The notes below the pieces were generated by a model, which was given only the letters and a program-made list of their open reading frames with translations, did no database searches and was not told where the DNA came from. From contig JBAZCN010000098.1 of assembly GCA_041655035.1 (NCBI GenBank), positions 1-12,703 of the forward strand: a DNA stretch of 12,703 nt, read 5' to 3'. Positions 1 to 6,643 of the stretch are shown here, piece after piece. Both the position numbers and the translations under genes were made by a program. This stretch comes from NAT127 sp041655035 (lineage in GTDB: Bacteria; Pseudomonadota; Gammaproteobacteria; Pseudomonadales; Porticoccaceae). How positions within the stretch are numbered: position 1 is the first letter of the stretch; the number at the start of each line of letters is the position of its first letter.

Positions 1-764
1 CCGCGGCGCTCATCGAGGCTGATGGGTGGGGGCGTTTCGCGCGCGGCGGTGCTGGCACTGAAGCGCGGCATAATGATTTTCTCGGTCACCAGCGTGCCCA
101 CAGTGGCCACCAGCAGGGTGGAGATCGCCATGAAATAATAGTTGGCGGCAGGGCTGACGTTGTAGCCGCTGTCGAGCAGCGCCGCCGCCTCGGTGGACAG
201 GCCGGCGAGAATGGCGTCGAGCGGGCTGATCAGCAGGTTGGCGCTGAACCCGCCCGACACGCCGGCAAAGGCGGCGGCAATGCCGGCGATGGGGCTGCGT
301 CCAGCGGCCTGGAAGATGATGCCCGCCAGGGGGATCAGCACCACATAGCCGCTGTCGGCGGCGATGCTCGACAGGACTCCCGCCAGCACGACCAGGAAGG
401 TGAGCATTTTTTCCGGCGCCTTGAGCACCGAAATCCGCAGCAGGCTGCCGATCAGGCCGCTGTGCTCGGCGACGCCGATGCCGAGGATCGCCACCAGCAC
501 GGTGCCGAGGGGAGCGAAATGGGTGAAGTTGGTGACCGTCCGTTCGAGGATCAGCCGCAGGCCATCAGCGCTGAGCAGGTTGACCGCGCTGATGTTTTCG
601 CTGTTCACCGGATGGCGGGCTTCGACGCCGAGCAGGGCGGCAACGGCCGACAGGGCGAGGACGATGCCGCACAGATAGACGAACAGCAGGGTCGGATGGG
701 GCAGTCGGTTGCCGATGGCTTCGATACGGTTCAGCGCGCGCTGGGACAGGGTATGTACCGTCAT
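1..764 (-). CDS. AbgT-family transporter, N-terminal part (runs off left edge)
   Basis: The start codon is the ATG at 764. An in-frame TAA two codons upstream fixes it as the first possible start. About 254 residues are visible, roughly half of the usual ~500, and the frame is open at base 1. The N-terminus reads GNRLPHPTLLFVYLC, followed by NFTHFAPLGTVLVAILG with GVAEHSGLIG, then AADSGYVVLIPLAG and AGVSGGFSANLLISPLDA. These are characteristic AbgT segments (AbgT, MtrF, YdaH). Several hydrophobic helices alternate with short loops, as expected for an inner-membrane carrier. The family imports p-aminobenzoyl-glutamate or exports sulfonamides and related compounds by ion or proton coupling. Substrate and direction cannot be told from sequence. 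It is divergent from the CoA pyrophosphatase gene. No clear Shine-Dalgarno sequence or promoter was found. Confidence 0.9.
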   Translation of the reverse strand, partial: MTVHTLSQRALNRIEAIGNRLPHPTLLFVYLCGIVLALSAVAALLGVEARHPVNSENISAVNLLSADGLRLILERTVTNFTHFAPLGTVLVAILGIGVAEHSGLIGSLLRISVLKAPEKMLTFLVVLAGVLSSIAADSGYVVLIPLAGIIFQAAGRSPIAGIAAAFAGVSGGFSANLLISPLDAILAGLSTEAAALLDSGYNVSPAANYYFMAISTLLVATVGTLVTEKIIMPRFSASTAARETPPPISLDERR

Positions 765-865
765 GTGTTATGTTGCCTGTGAGATGTCGGGCAAGAATAA
801 CAATCGACCGGGGATAACAACAGTGTTCGTCGACGTGCCGGCGAGCATCAGGGCGGGGCTCTCCC

Positions 866-894
866 CCGACCAGCGGCTGGGGCGGGGCTATAAT
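866..894 (+). promoter_or_regulatory. Predicted sigma70 promoter of the NUDIX-DUF1289 unit
   Basis: A perfect -10 hexamer TATAAT lies at 889-894. A weak -35 (CCGACC, 3 of 6) lies at 866-871 with a 17-base spacer. Transcription would begin near 901. The discriminator is GC-rich (GGGGGCCGCG). A 7-bp stem-loop (GCCATTC, loop CCT, GAATGGC) at 904-920 would form right at the mRNA 5' end. Confidence 0.6.
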
Positions 895-985
895 GGGGGC
901 CGCGCCATTCCCTGAATGGCTTCCCGCGGGGAATTTTCAGGATTTCGATGGTCTGATCATGGGTTTTAGGTATACAGAGAGCGCA

Positions 986-1594
986 ATGCTGGAATTGATT
1001 AGAAGCGGGCTCGGCCATTGGCCGCCTGAGCCCCGGCAACCCCTTACCGATGGTCTTATTCGCGAGGCGGCGGTGCTGATAGCCGTGACCCGGGCCAGCG
1101 ATCCGAAACTGGTTTTCATTAAGCGTGCAGAGCACCTGTCCAGCCACGGCGGCCAGGTGGCGTTTCCGGGCGGCATGTGGGAGCCGGGGGACGACAGTCT
1201 TTTGCACACCGCGCTCCGCGAGAGCGAGGAGGAAATCGCCCTGCCGCCGCAGGAGGTCGAAATCGTCGCTTCGCTGCCGGTGCAGGCGACCATCTTCAAT
1301 GTGCGGGTTTCGCCTTACGTCGGTTTCATCCCCGATGGCCTGCGCTTTGTCCCTGAGCGCGGCGAGCTGGATGCGGTGTTCGAGGTGCCGCTGTCATATC
1401 TCGCCGACCCGGCCAACATGGCGGCCACGGAGTTCGCGCTGCGGGATGGGCGCTATCGGGTGCCCTGTTATTTTTTCGAGGGCTACTGCATCTGGGGATT
1501 TACCCTGCATCTGGTGGCCGATCTTCTCACCGAGACGTTCGGCCTTTCCCTGTCCCTTGACTATCACCCTCTTGACGGGCAGCAAAAACGATGA
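986..1594 (+). CDS. CoA pyrophosphatase, NUDIX hydrolase (NudL type)
   Basis: This predicted 202-residue cytosolic enzyme would hydrolyse coenzyme A or acyl-CoA to 3',5'-ADP and (acyl-)phosphopantetheine with Mg2+ or Mn2+. The CoA-specific signature is at residues 43-63: KRAEHLSS, then HGGQVAFPGG. The Nudix-box catalytic core RESEEE is at 78-83. The C-terminal YCIWGFTLHLVADLL matches the end of E. coli YeaB/NudL. The start at 986 is chosen because AGAGAG lies about 5 bases upstream and the length matches the family. An in-frame ATG at 959 is possible. The in-frame ATG at 893 overlaps the -10 hexamer and cannot lie on a transcript from that promoter. Its stop overlaps the next start as ATGA, so the two genes are probably co-transcribed and translationally coupled. 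Confidence 0.92.
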   Translation: MLELIRSGLGHWPPEPRQPLTDGLIREAAVLIAVTRASDPKLVFIKRAEHLSSHGGQVAFPGGMWEPGDDSLLHTALRESEEEIALPPQEVEIVASLPVQATIFNVRVSPYVGFIPDGLRFVPERGELDAVFEVPLSYLADPANMAATEFALRDGRYRVPCYFFEGYCIWGFTLHLVADLLTETFGLSLSLDYHPLDGQQKR

Positions 1595-1779
1595 CTTCAA
1601 CGACCAATCCGGTGGCTTCCCCCTGTGTGGCAGTCTGTGTTCTCGACGACAGGGATACCTGTACCGGCTGCCTGCGCACCCGGGATGAAATTACCCGCTG
1701 GCGCGCCATGGATGATGGCGAGCGCCGGGCGGTGTTGCGGGAAGTGGCTGCAAGGCGCGGCCCGGCGGGGTCCGGCTGA
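1591..1779 (+). CDS. DUF1289 small four-cysteine protein
   Basis: This 62-residue protein begins inside the stop region of the NUDIX gene (ATGA overlap). It carries four cysteines at 12, 16, 24 and 27 (C-x3-C-x7-C-x2-C) in the pattern SPCVAVCVLDD...CTGCLRTRDEITRW, which is typical of DUF1289. The arrangement suggests a zinc or iron-sulfur site, but the family's biochemical role is not established to my knowledge. The tail after residue 38 is rich in Arg, Glu and Ala and probably helical. Coupling to the CoA pyrophosphatase suggests co-expression, not necessarily shared function. Confidence 0.85.
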   Translation: MTSTTNPVASPCVAVCVLDDRDTCTGCLRTRDEITRWRAMDDGERRAVLREVAARRGPAGSG

Positions 1780-1786
1780 ACCGCAT

Positions 1787-1806
1787 CCCGGCGTTGCCGC
1801 GCCGGG
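1787..1806. terminator. Hairpin between convergent DUF1289 and CorB/CorC genes
   Basis: A perfect 7-bp inverted repeat, CCCGGCG and CGCCGGG with loop TTGCCG, sits in the 45-base gap between the two convergent stop codons. There is no T-tract on either side, so it is at best a weak or factor-assisted bidirectional terminator. Confidence 0.4.
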
Positions 1807-1824
1807 GAACGCTGCCCCGAGGCG

Positions 1825-3120
1825 TCAACCGTCGTCGTCGGCGACGGCGTCGGCATCGAGATGGGCCAGGTGGCGGACCAGGACCCTGTCGACCATTTTA
1901 TCCGACAGCGACAGGGTCTCGAAGCGGTAGCTGGCCAGCGTCAGGCAGACGTTGCCCTCGGGGATATGTTCGAGTTTTTCCAGCAGCAGGCCGTTGAGGG
2001 TCCTGGGGCCGGTGGTGGGCAACTGCCAGCCGGTCGCCCGGTTGATATCGCGGATGCTGACGCCGGCATCGATGGTGTAGCTGCGATCCGGGTTGGCGCT
2101 GATGTCCTGGTCGTTCTCGGCGTAATTGGTGGTGAATTTGCCGACGATCTCTTCGAGGATGTCTTCCAGGGTGACGAGGCCGAGGATCGCCCCGTATTCA
2201 TCCACGACCAGGGCGATTCGCCGCTTGTTCTTCTGGAAATTCACCAGCTGGACGTGCAGCGGAGTGCTTTCCGGTACGAAGTAGGGCTCCTTGGAAAAGC
2301 GTTTGATGGCTTCCAGGGTCAGGGCCTGTTCGCCGCGGCGCAGCAGGCGATTGACGCGGCGCATGTGCAACACCCCGACGACGTTGTTGATGTCGCCCTT
2401 GTACAGCGGCAGGCGGGTATATTCGGTGGCGACGATCTGGTTGACCAGGGATTCGATATTGTCCTCGAGATCGAGGCCTGCGATGTCGTTGCGCGGCACC
2501 ATGATGTCATTGACCGTGACCGTTTCGAGGTCGAGGAGGTTGGACAGCATCCGCCGGTGCCTGGTCGTGCTGTCGTTGCCGGGCTCACTCGCCGCAGCGT
2601 GCGATTCATCCTGGCCGGGAGCGCCGTTGCGCGCGCCCTGCGCGTCGATACCAAACAGCTTCAGCAGGCCCCGGGAAAGATACTCGACCAGCCAGACCAG
2701 CGGATACAGCAGTTTTGAAAGTGGCTTGAGCACGTGGCTGGCGGCAAAGGCGACCCGCTCGGGGTGGACGGCGGCGACGGTCTTGGGGGTGACTTCGGCG
2801 AAGACCAGCATGACGATGGTCAGCAGCGCGCCGGCGGCCAGTTCCGACCCCCGGCCATAGAGGCGCACGGCGATGGTGGCGGCGACGATCGCGGCCAGGT
2901 TGCTGGCCAGTCTCTCGCCGACGAGGAGCGTGCCAAACAGCCGACTGGGGCGTTTCAGCAGTTTGTTCAACCGACGTGCGCCGCGGTGCTTTTTGACGAG
3001 GTTTTTCAGGCGGTAGCGGTTGACGGACATCATCCCTGTTTCCGAAGCGGAAAAGAACGCGGAAAGGGACAGCAGCAATAACAGCGCGCCAAGCAACAGC
3101 CAGAGGGGCGTATCGTTCAA
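1825..3120 (-). CDS. CorB/CorC (YfjD)-family membrane protein with CBS pair
   Basis: This 431-residue protein has an N-terminal DUF21 (CNNM) membrane domain, about residues 1-155. Helices lie near 5-25, 62-88, 95-115 and 135-153, with the conserved AFFSASETGMM (21-31) and FAEVTPKT (107-114). Two CBS domains span about 195-330 (DIMVPRNDI, then VVDEYGAILGLVTLEDILEEIVG). A CorC/HlyC C-terminal domain follows at about 345-425. The family is linked to Mg2+ or Co2+ homeostasis and transport, with CBS domains binding adenine nucleotides. The start is TTG, because an in-frame TGA lies four codons upstream and the first helix begins immediately. Two features are unusual: the DUF21 loop reads GERLASN where GNN-x-VN is usual, and the linker at 160-188 is low-complexity. 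The gene lies behind ypjD, as in related genomes. Confidence 0.92.
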   Translation of the reverse strand: MNDTPLWLLLGALLLLLSLSAFFSASETGMMSVNRYRLKNLVKKHRGARRLNKLLKRPSRLFGTLLVGERLASNLAAIVAATIAVRLYGRGSELAAGALLTIVMLVFAEVTPKTVAAVHPERVAFAASHVLKPLSKLLYPLVWLVEYLSRGLLKLFGIDAQGARNGAPGQDESHAAASEPGNDSTTRHRRMLSNLLDLETVTVNDIMVPRNDIAGLDLEDNIESLVNQIVATEYTRLPLYKGDINNVVGVLHMRRVNRLLRRGEQALTLEAIKRFSKEPYFVPESTPLHVQLVNFQKNKRRIALVVDEYGAILGLVTLEDILEEIVGKFTTNYAENDQDISANPDRSYTIDAGVSIRDINRATGWQLPTTGPRTLNGLLLEKLEHIPEGNVCLTLASYRFETLSLSDKMVDRVLVRHLAHLDADAVADDDG

Positions 3121-3231
3121 GCCGAGGGTCAGCCTGTAGCATTATCGGACGGTCAATGGTGAACAAGTTTCGGGTGCTTGGCAACAGGCGCGGCGATGGT
3201 CCCTGGGCAGGGCGCGATCGCCCGGGTACCA
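3121..3231. other. Spacer between ypjD and the CorB/CorC gene
   Basis: This 111-base gap lies between two genes transcribed leftward. It holds a 5-bp stem (GGGCG, loop CGAT, CGCCC) at 3210-3223 without a T-tract. On the minus strand it also holds a GATAAT that lacks a convincing -35. Read-through from ypjD or a weak internal promoter are both possible. Confidence 0.4.
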
Positions 3232-4035
3232 CTACAGGCCGAGGACCATCTCGAGAACGAACTTGCTCCCCCAGTACGCCAGCGCCAGGGAGGCGAAACC
3301 GCCGAGGGTCCAGCGAATGGCGACGTTGCCGCGCCAGCCGAGGTGGTGGCGGCCCCACAGCAGGACGGCGAACAGCGCCCAGGCCACGATCGAGAAAAAG
3401 GTCTTGTGGGCCAGGTGCTGCGCCCAGAAATCGTCGAGGAATAGGAAGCCGGTGACCAGGCTCAGGGTCAGCAGGGTGAACCCGGTCCAGATCACCTCGA
3501 AGAGCAGCACCTCCATGGTTTGCAGGGGGGGCATGCCGCGCAGGAAGCCGCCTGGATGGTGGTGTTTCAGCTGGCGGTGCTGGTAGGCCAGCAGCAGCGA
3601 CTGCAGCGCGGCGATGGTCAGCAGGCTGTAGGCCAGCAGGGAGAACAGGACATGCAGGCCGATAGCCAGCGACAGGTGCTGGCCGTGCTGTGGTTGCGGG
3701 CTGAACGCCAGGCTCAGGGCGAGTCCCAGCGCGGTAATGGGAAACAGGATGACCAGCAGGTTGTGGAGCGGTTTCTTGATGCTGCTGGCCAGTACCAACA
3801 GGTTGATCACGAAGAAGGTCAGCACGCTCACCGGCCACAGCGACAGGTTCACTGCGCTGCCAACGAACACCAGGCGGCCGGCCACCAGGCCGTGGAACAT
3901 CAGGGCGACGGCGCCACCCGCCATCAGCCACAGCGGGCGCATGCTGTCGGGAGTGCGCACCCGCTGCACGATATGGTACAGAGCTGCGCACAGATACAGG
4001 GCAATGGCGGTAATGGTCGGCGCGGTGATATCCAT
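3232..4035 (-). CDS. ypjD: YpjD-type inner-membrane protein, CcsA/CcmC-like (cytochrome c assembly family)
   Basis: The protein is 267 residues from the ATG at 4035, or 275 from an in-frame GTG at 4059. I prefer the ATG because it gives the family length, but neither start has a Shine-Dalgarno sequence. It is almost wholly hydrophobic, with about eight transmembrane helices. Conserved histidines are at 48 (MFHG), 128 (GLHVLFSLLAY) and 210 (AQHLAHKT). The C-terminus, IVAWALFAVLLWGRHH, WRGNVAIRWTLGGF and AYWGSKFVLE, matches E. coli YpjD closely. CcsA and CcmC relatives handle heme during cytochrome c maturation, and the histidines suggest heme contact. I see no CcsA tryptophan-rich WWD motif, so heme handling is unproven. 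It is divergent from ffh, as in E. coli and Pseudomonas. Confidence 0.9.
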   Translation of the reverse strand: MDITAPTITAIALYLCAALYHIVQRVRTPDSMRPLWLMAGGAVALMFHGLVAGRLVFVGSAVNLSLWPVSVLTFFVINLLVLASSIKKPLHNLLVILFPITALGLALSLAFSPQPQHGQHLSLAIGLHVLFSLLAYSLLTIAALQSLLLAYQHRQLKHHHPGGFLRGMPPLQTMEVLLFEVIWTGFTLLTLSLVTGFLFLDDFWAQHLAHKTFFSIVAWALFAVLLWGRHHLGWRGNVAIRWTLGGFASLALAYWGSKFVLEMVLGL

Positions 4036-4071
4036 GAAGGTGGTGGATCCGGTGAGCACTGAACAGGCCGA

Positions 4072-4099
4072 AGTGTGTCACAGAAATGTTTGCCGGCAA
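4072..4099 (-). promoter_or_regulatory. Possible promoter of ypjD
   Basis: On the minus strand, TTGCCG (4 of 6) at 4099-4094 is followed after 16 bases by CACACT (3 of 6) at 4077-4072. The -35 lies inside the palindrome shared with the ffh side. Support is weak. Confidence 0.35.
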
Positions 4100-4100
4100 A
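4089..4100. repeat. 12-bp perfect palindrome between ypjD and ffh
   Basis: TTTGCCGGCAAA is its own reverse complement. It covers the candidate -35 regions of both divergent genes, about 70 bases before the ffh start. It could be an operator for a dimeric regulator or a coincidence of two overlapping -35 elements. Confidence 0.45.
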
Positions 4101-4122
4101 GCCGTTGGGCATGCGCTATACT
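4093..4122 (+). promoter_or_regulatory. Predicted ffh promoter
   Basis: The -10 TATACT (5 of 6) is at 4117-4122, with a weak -35 CCGGCA at 4093-4098 and an 18-base spacer. A GC-rich discriminator (GCCGGCCCCG) follows. Transcription would start near 4129, leaving a leader of about 43 bases. Confidence 0.5.
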
Positions 4123-4171
4123 GCCGGCCCCGAAAGATCACCCGGACTCTGGATCATTTTCCGTCATGGCA

Positions 4172-5563
4172 ATGTTTGAATCCCTCAGCGACCGTCTTTC
4201 CCTGAGCCTGCGCAAGATCACCGGCAAGGCCCATCTCTCCGAGGACAACATCAAGGATTCGCTCCGCGAGGTGCGCATGGCCCTGCTGGAAGCCGATGTC
4301 GCCCTGCCGGTGGTGAAGGATTTCATCGACCACGTGCGCAATCGCGCAGTGGGCGCCGAGGTCAAGCGCAGCCTCAATCCCGGCCAGCAGTTCCTGAAGA
4401 TCGTGCAACAGGAACTCGAAGCGGTGATGGGCTCCGCCAACGAGGAACTCAACCTGGCGGTGGCGCCGCCGGCGGTGATTCTGATGGCGGGCCTGCAGGG
4501 TGCCGGCAAGACGACCTCGGTGGCCAAGCTGGCGCGTTTCCTCAAGGAGCGCCACAAGAAGAAAGTCATGGTGGTCAGCGCCGATGTCTACCGTCCCGCC
4601 GCCATCAAGCAGCTCGAGACCCTGGCCGGGGACGTGGGCGCCATTTTCTTTCCCAGCTCGAGCGACCAGCAGCCGCTGGCCATCGCCGCGGCGGCCGTCG
4701 ATGCCGCGCGCAAGGCATTCGCCGACGTGTTGATCGTCGATACCGCCGGTCGGCTGCATATCGACAATGAATTGATGGACGAAATCAAGGGCCTCCACGG
4801 TGTTCTCAAGCCGGTGGAAACCCTGTTCGTGATTGACGCCATGATCGGCCAGGATGCGGTCAACACCGCCCGCGCTTTCAACGATGCCCTGGCGCTCACC
4901 GGGGTAGTGCTCACCAAGGCCGACGGCGATGCCCGCGGCGGCGCCGCGCTGTCGGTCCGCCACGTTACCGGCAAGCCTATCAAGTTCCTCGGTGTCGGCG
5001 AGAAAACCGATGCCCTGGAGCCGTTCTACCCCGATCGTATCGCCTCCCGCATCCTCGGTATGGGCGACATGCTGTCGCTGATCGAGGACATGGAGCGCAA
5101 GGTCGACAAGGACAAGGCCGAAAAGCTCGCCAAAAAGGTGCAGAAGGGCAAGACCTTCGACCTCGAGGACCTGCGCGACCAGCTCCAGCAGATGCAGAAT
5201 CTCGGCGGTCTCACCAATATGCTGGAAAAGCTCCCAGGCATGGGCAACGTCGCCCAGCTTGCCGATCAGGCCAACATGACCGGCCAGTTCAAGCGCATGG
5301 AAGCGATCATCAATTCGATGACGCCCAAGGAGCGCAGCAACCCCGACATCCTCAACGGTTCCCGCAAGCGGCGCATCATCCAGGGTTCCGGAACCAATAT
5401 CCAGGATCTCAACCGCCTGCTCAAGCAGCACAAGCAGATGGCCAAGATGATGAAAAAAATGAAGGGCAAGGGCATGGCGAACATGATGCGCGGACTCGGC
5501 GGCAACCTGCCGCCGGGCGGCTTTCCCGGGGGTGGCCTGCCTCCGGGGGGATTCAAGTTCTGA
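4172..5563 (+). CDS. ffh: Signal recognition particle protein Ffh (SRP54 GTPase)
   Basis: This 463-residue cytosolic GTPase binds 4.5S RNA and hydrophobic signal sequences and docks with FtsY to deliver nascent inner-membrane proteins. The N domain covers about 1-95 (EDNIKDSLREVRMALLEADV). The G domain has the P-loop GLQGAGKTT at 107-115, DTAGR at 190-194 and TKADGDARGG at 248-257. The M domain starts near 300, with the RNA-binding RRIIQGSGT and a lysine/methionine-rich helix (KQMAKMMKKMKGKG). The start at 4172 gives the canonical MFESLSDR. An ATG two codons earlier (4166) adds Met-Ala. Neither has a clear Shine-Dalgarno sequence. The tail repeats LPPGGF twice before FKF. It precedes rpsP, as in Pseudomonas. 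Confidence 0.97.
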   Translation: MFESLSDRLSLSLRKITGKAHLSEDNIKDSLREVRMALLEADVALPVVKDFIDHVRNRAVGAEVKRSLNPGQQFLKIVQQELEAVMGSANEELNLAVAPPAVILMAGLQGAGKTTSVAKLARFLKERHKKKVMVVSADVYRPAAIKQLETLAGDVGAIFFPSSSDQQPLAIAAAAVDAARKAFADVLIVDTAGRLHIDNELMDEIKGLHGVLKPVETLFVIDAMIGQDAVNTARAFNDALALTGVVLTKADGDARGGAALSVRHVTGKPIKFLGVGEKTDALEPFYPDRIASRILGMGDMLSLIEDMERKVDKDKAEKLAKKVQKGKTFDLEDLRDQLQQMQNLGGLTNMLEKLPGMGNVAQLADQANMTGQFKRMEAIINSMTPKERSNPDILNGSRKRRIIQGSGTNIQDLNRLLKQHKQMAKMMKKMKGKGMANMMRGLGGNLPPGGFPGGGLPPGGFKF

Positions 5564-5564
5564 T

Positions 5565-5583
5565 GGCCCGGCCCGGCCCGGCG
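5565..5583. repeat. Short GGCCC tandem repeat after ffh
   Basis: Three full copies of GGCCC plus a partial copy start one base after the ffh stop codon. There is no T-tract and no clear hairpin terminator, so ffh transcripts may read into rpsP. Confidence 0.5.
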
Positions 5584-5605
5584 TTGCGGCAGTATTTCGC
5601 GGTGG

Positions 5606-5634
5606 TTTCCTTTGCCGGTGGTTTCACGTAGAAT
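5606..5634 (+). promoter_or_regulatory. Predicted promoter of the rpsP operon
   Basis: The -10 TAGAAT (5 of 6) is at 5629-5634, with a weak -35 TTTCCT (3 of 6) at 5606-5611 and a 17-base spacer. The discriminator is AGCGCGCC. GGTGGTTTC occurs twice in this region, at 5601-5609 and 5617-5625. Transcription would start near 5641. Confidence 0.45.
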
Positions 5635-5640
5635 AGCGCG

Positions 5641-5727
5641 CCTTTCGGGGGGTGCCTGTGCGGTTGCCGGGCGCTTCCATTTGTTTTTGGTTTTTCAACC
5701 GGCAGTCAACTCAAGAAGAGAGAGCCC
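5641..5727 (+). other. Structured 5' leader of the S16 operon
   Basis: The leader is about 87 bases long and unusually T-rich for this window at 5681-5695. CGGTTG (5661-5666) can pair with CAACCG (5696-5701). The overlapping TGCCGG (5665-5670) can pair with CCGGCA (5699-5704). The two pairings exclude each other. AAGAAGAGAGAG near 5713-5724 supplies the ribosome binding site. An autoregulatory leader is possible but not shown. Confidence 0.35.
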
Positions 5728-5979
5728 ATGGTAACAATTCGTTTAGCGCGTGGCGGTTCCAAGAAGCGTCCTTTTTACCACCTCACCGTGGCCGATAGCC
5801 GCAATGCCCGCAATGGCCGTTTCATCGAGCGCGTCGGCTTTTTCAATCCCATCGCGCGCGGCAATGAAGAGCGCCTGCGGGTCGACCTGGACCGGGTCAC
5901 CCACTGGCTGACCCAGGGTGCGACCACCTCCGAGCGCGTCACCCAGCTGGTTCAGGAAGCTTCCCGCCAGCAGGCCTGA
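5728..5979 (+). CDS. rpsP: 30S ribosomal protein S16
   Basis: This 83-residue small-subunit protein is needed for 30S assembly. It begins MVTIRLARGGSKKRPFYHL and continues VADSRNARNGRFIERVGFFNP, the invariant S16 core. A C-terminal helix region covers the last 30 residues. The length is normal. An AG-rich ribosome binding site lies 5-10 bases before the ATG. It is first in the rpsP-rimM-trmD-rplS operon, and rimM follows 21 bases after its stop codon. Confidence 0.98.
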   Translation: MVTIRLARGGSKKRPFYHLTVADSRNARNGRFIERVGFFNPIARGNEERLRVDLDRVTHWLTQGATTSERVTQLVQEASRQQA

Positions 5980-6000
5980 GGCCACTGAGGAGCGGGGCCG

Positions 6001-6582
6001 ATGGCGGCTGAGAGACCGGTGGTGAAATCGCAACCTGCCACCGCGGTGCCGGACGACCTGGTGGTCGTCGGCAAGGTCACCACGGTCCACGGTGTTCAGG
6101 GGTGGGTGAAGATCCATTCCTACACCGAGCCGGAGCACAATATCTTCGATTATCAGCCCTGGTGGATGGCGCTGCCCGAGGGCATGGCGCAGATCGAGAT
6201 CGACCGGTTCCGTACCACGGCGAAGGGTTTTCTCGCCCATATCGTCGGGCTGGACGACCGGGATCAGGCGCGGCTTTACTGCCAGCGGGATATCCAGGTA
6301 TCGATCGCCGCGTTTCCCGACGCCGAGCCCGGCGAGTACTACTGGCATCAACTGAAAGGCTTGCAGGTGATTGCCGCCCGGGACGGCGGTGATCTTCTGC
6401 TCGGCACCGTGACCGGGCTGTTCGATACCGGCGCCAACGATGTGATGGTGGTGCGGGGCGATGCCGGTAGCCATGATCGCCTGGAGCGGCTGATTCCCTT
6501 CGTTGACGACTATGTCGTCGATGTCGATGTCGATGCCGGAACCATCCGGGTGGATTGGGATCCGGATTTCGGCCAGGAATGA
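6001..6582 (+). CDS. rimM: Ribosome maturation factor RimM
   Basis: This 193-residue protein assists late 30S assembly by binding S19 near the 16S rRNA head domain. The N-terminal RimM barrel begins at about residue 20 with VVVGKVTTVHGVQGWVKI. The C-terminal PRC barrel begins near 112 (EYYWHQLKGLQV) and ends in LIPFVDDYVVDVD and IRVDWDPDF. The N-terminus is about 15 residues longer than in E. coli. The ATG is preceded by GAGGAG at 5987-5992, eight bases upstream, which supports this start. It follows rpsP closely, and a 61-base gap separates it from trmD. Confidence 0.96.
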   Translation: MAAERPVVKSQPATAVPDDLVVVGKVTTVHGVQGWVKIHSYTEPEHNIFDYQPWWMALPEGMAQIEIDRFRTTAKGFLAHIVGLDDRDQARLYCQRDIQVSIAAFPDAEPGEYYWHQLKGLQVIAARDGGDLLLGTVTGLFDTGANDVMVVRGDAGSHDRLERLIPFVDDYVVDVDVDAGTIRVDWDPDFGQE

Positions 6583-6643
6583 ACGCTTTTCCCGATAGCG
6601 TCTGTTCCGAGCGCGGGGCAAGCCACTGGGGGAGGAGCGGCGG

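Noticed and set aside
893..985. Longer NUDIX protein starting at 893
   Set aside because: That ATG overlaps the TATAAT hexamer, so it cannot lie on the mRNA from this promoter. The extra residues are not family-like.
3140..3175. Minus-strand GATAAT upstream of the CorB/CorC gene as a promoter
   Set aside because: No -35 match was found at 16-18 bases, and TTGACC lies too close to serve as one.
2606..4141. 511-codon minus-strand frame across ypjD and the CorB/CorC gene
   Set aside because: It is out of frame with both real proteins and its translation is Pro/Arg-rich. It does not indicate a fusion.
4154..5431. 425-codon open frame antisense to ffh
   Set aside because: The translation shows no family motif, while the plus strand encodes a complete Ffh. 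Long antisense frames are expected in high-GC genes.
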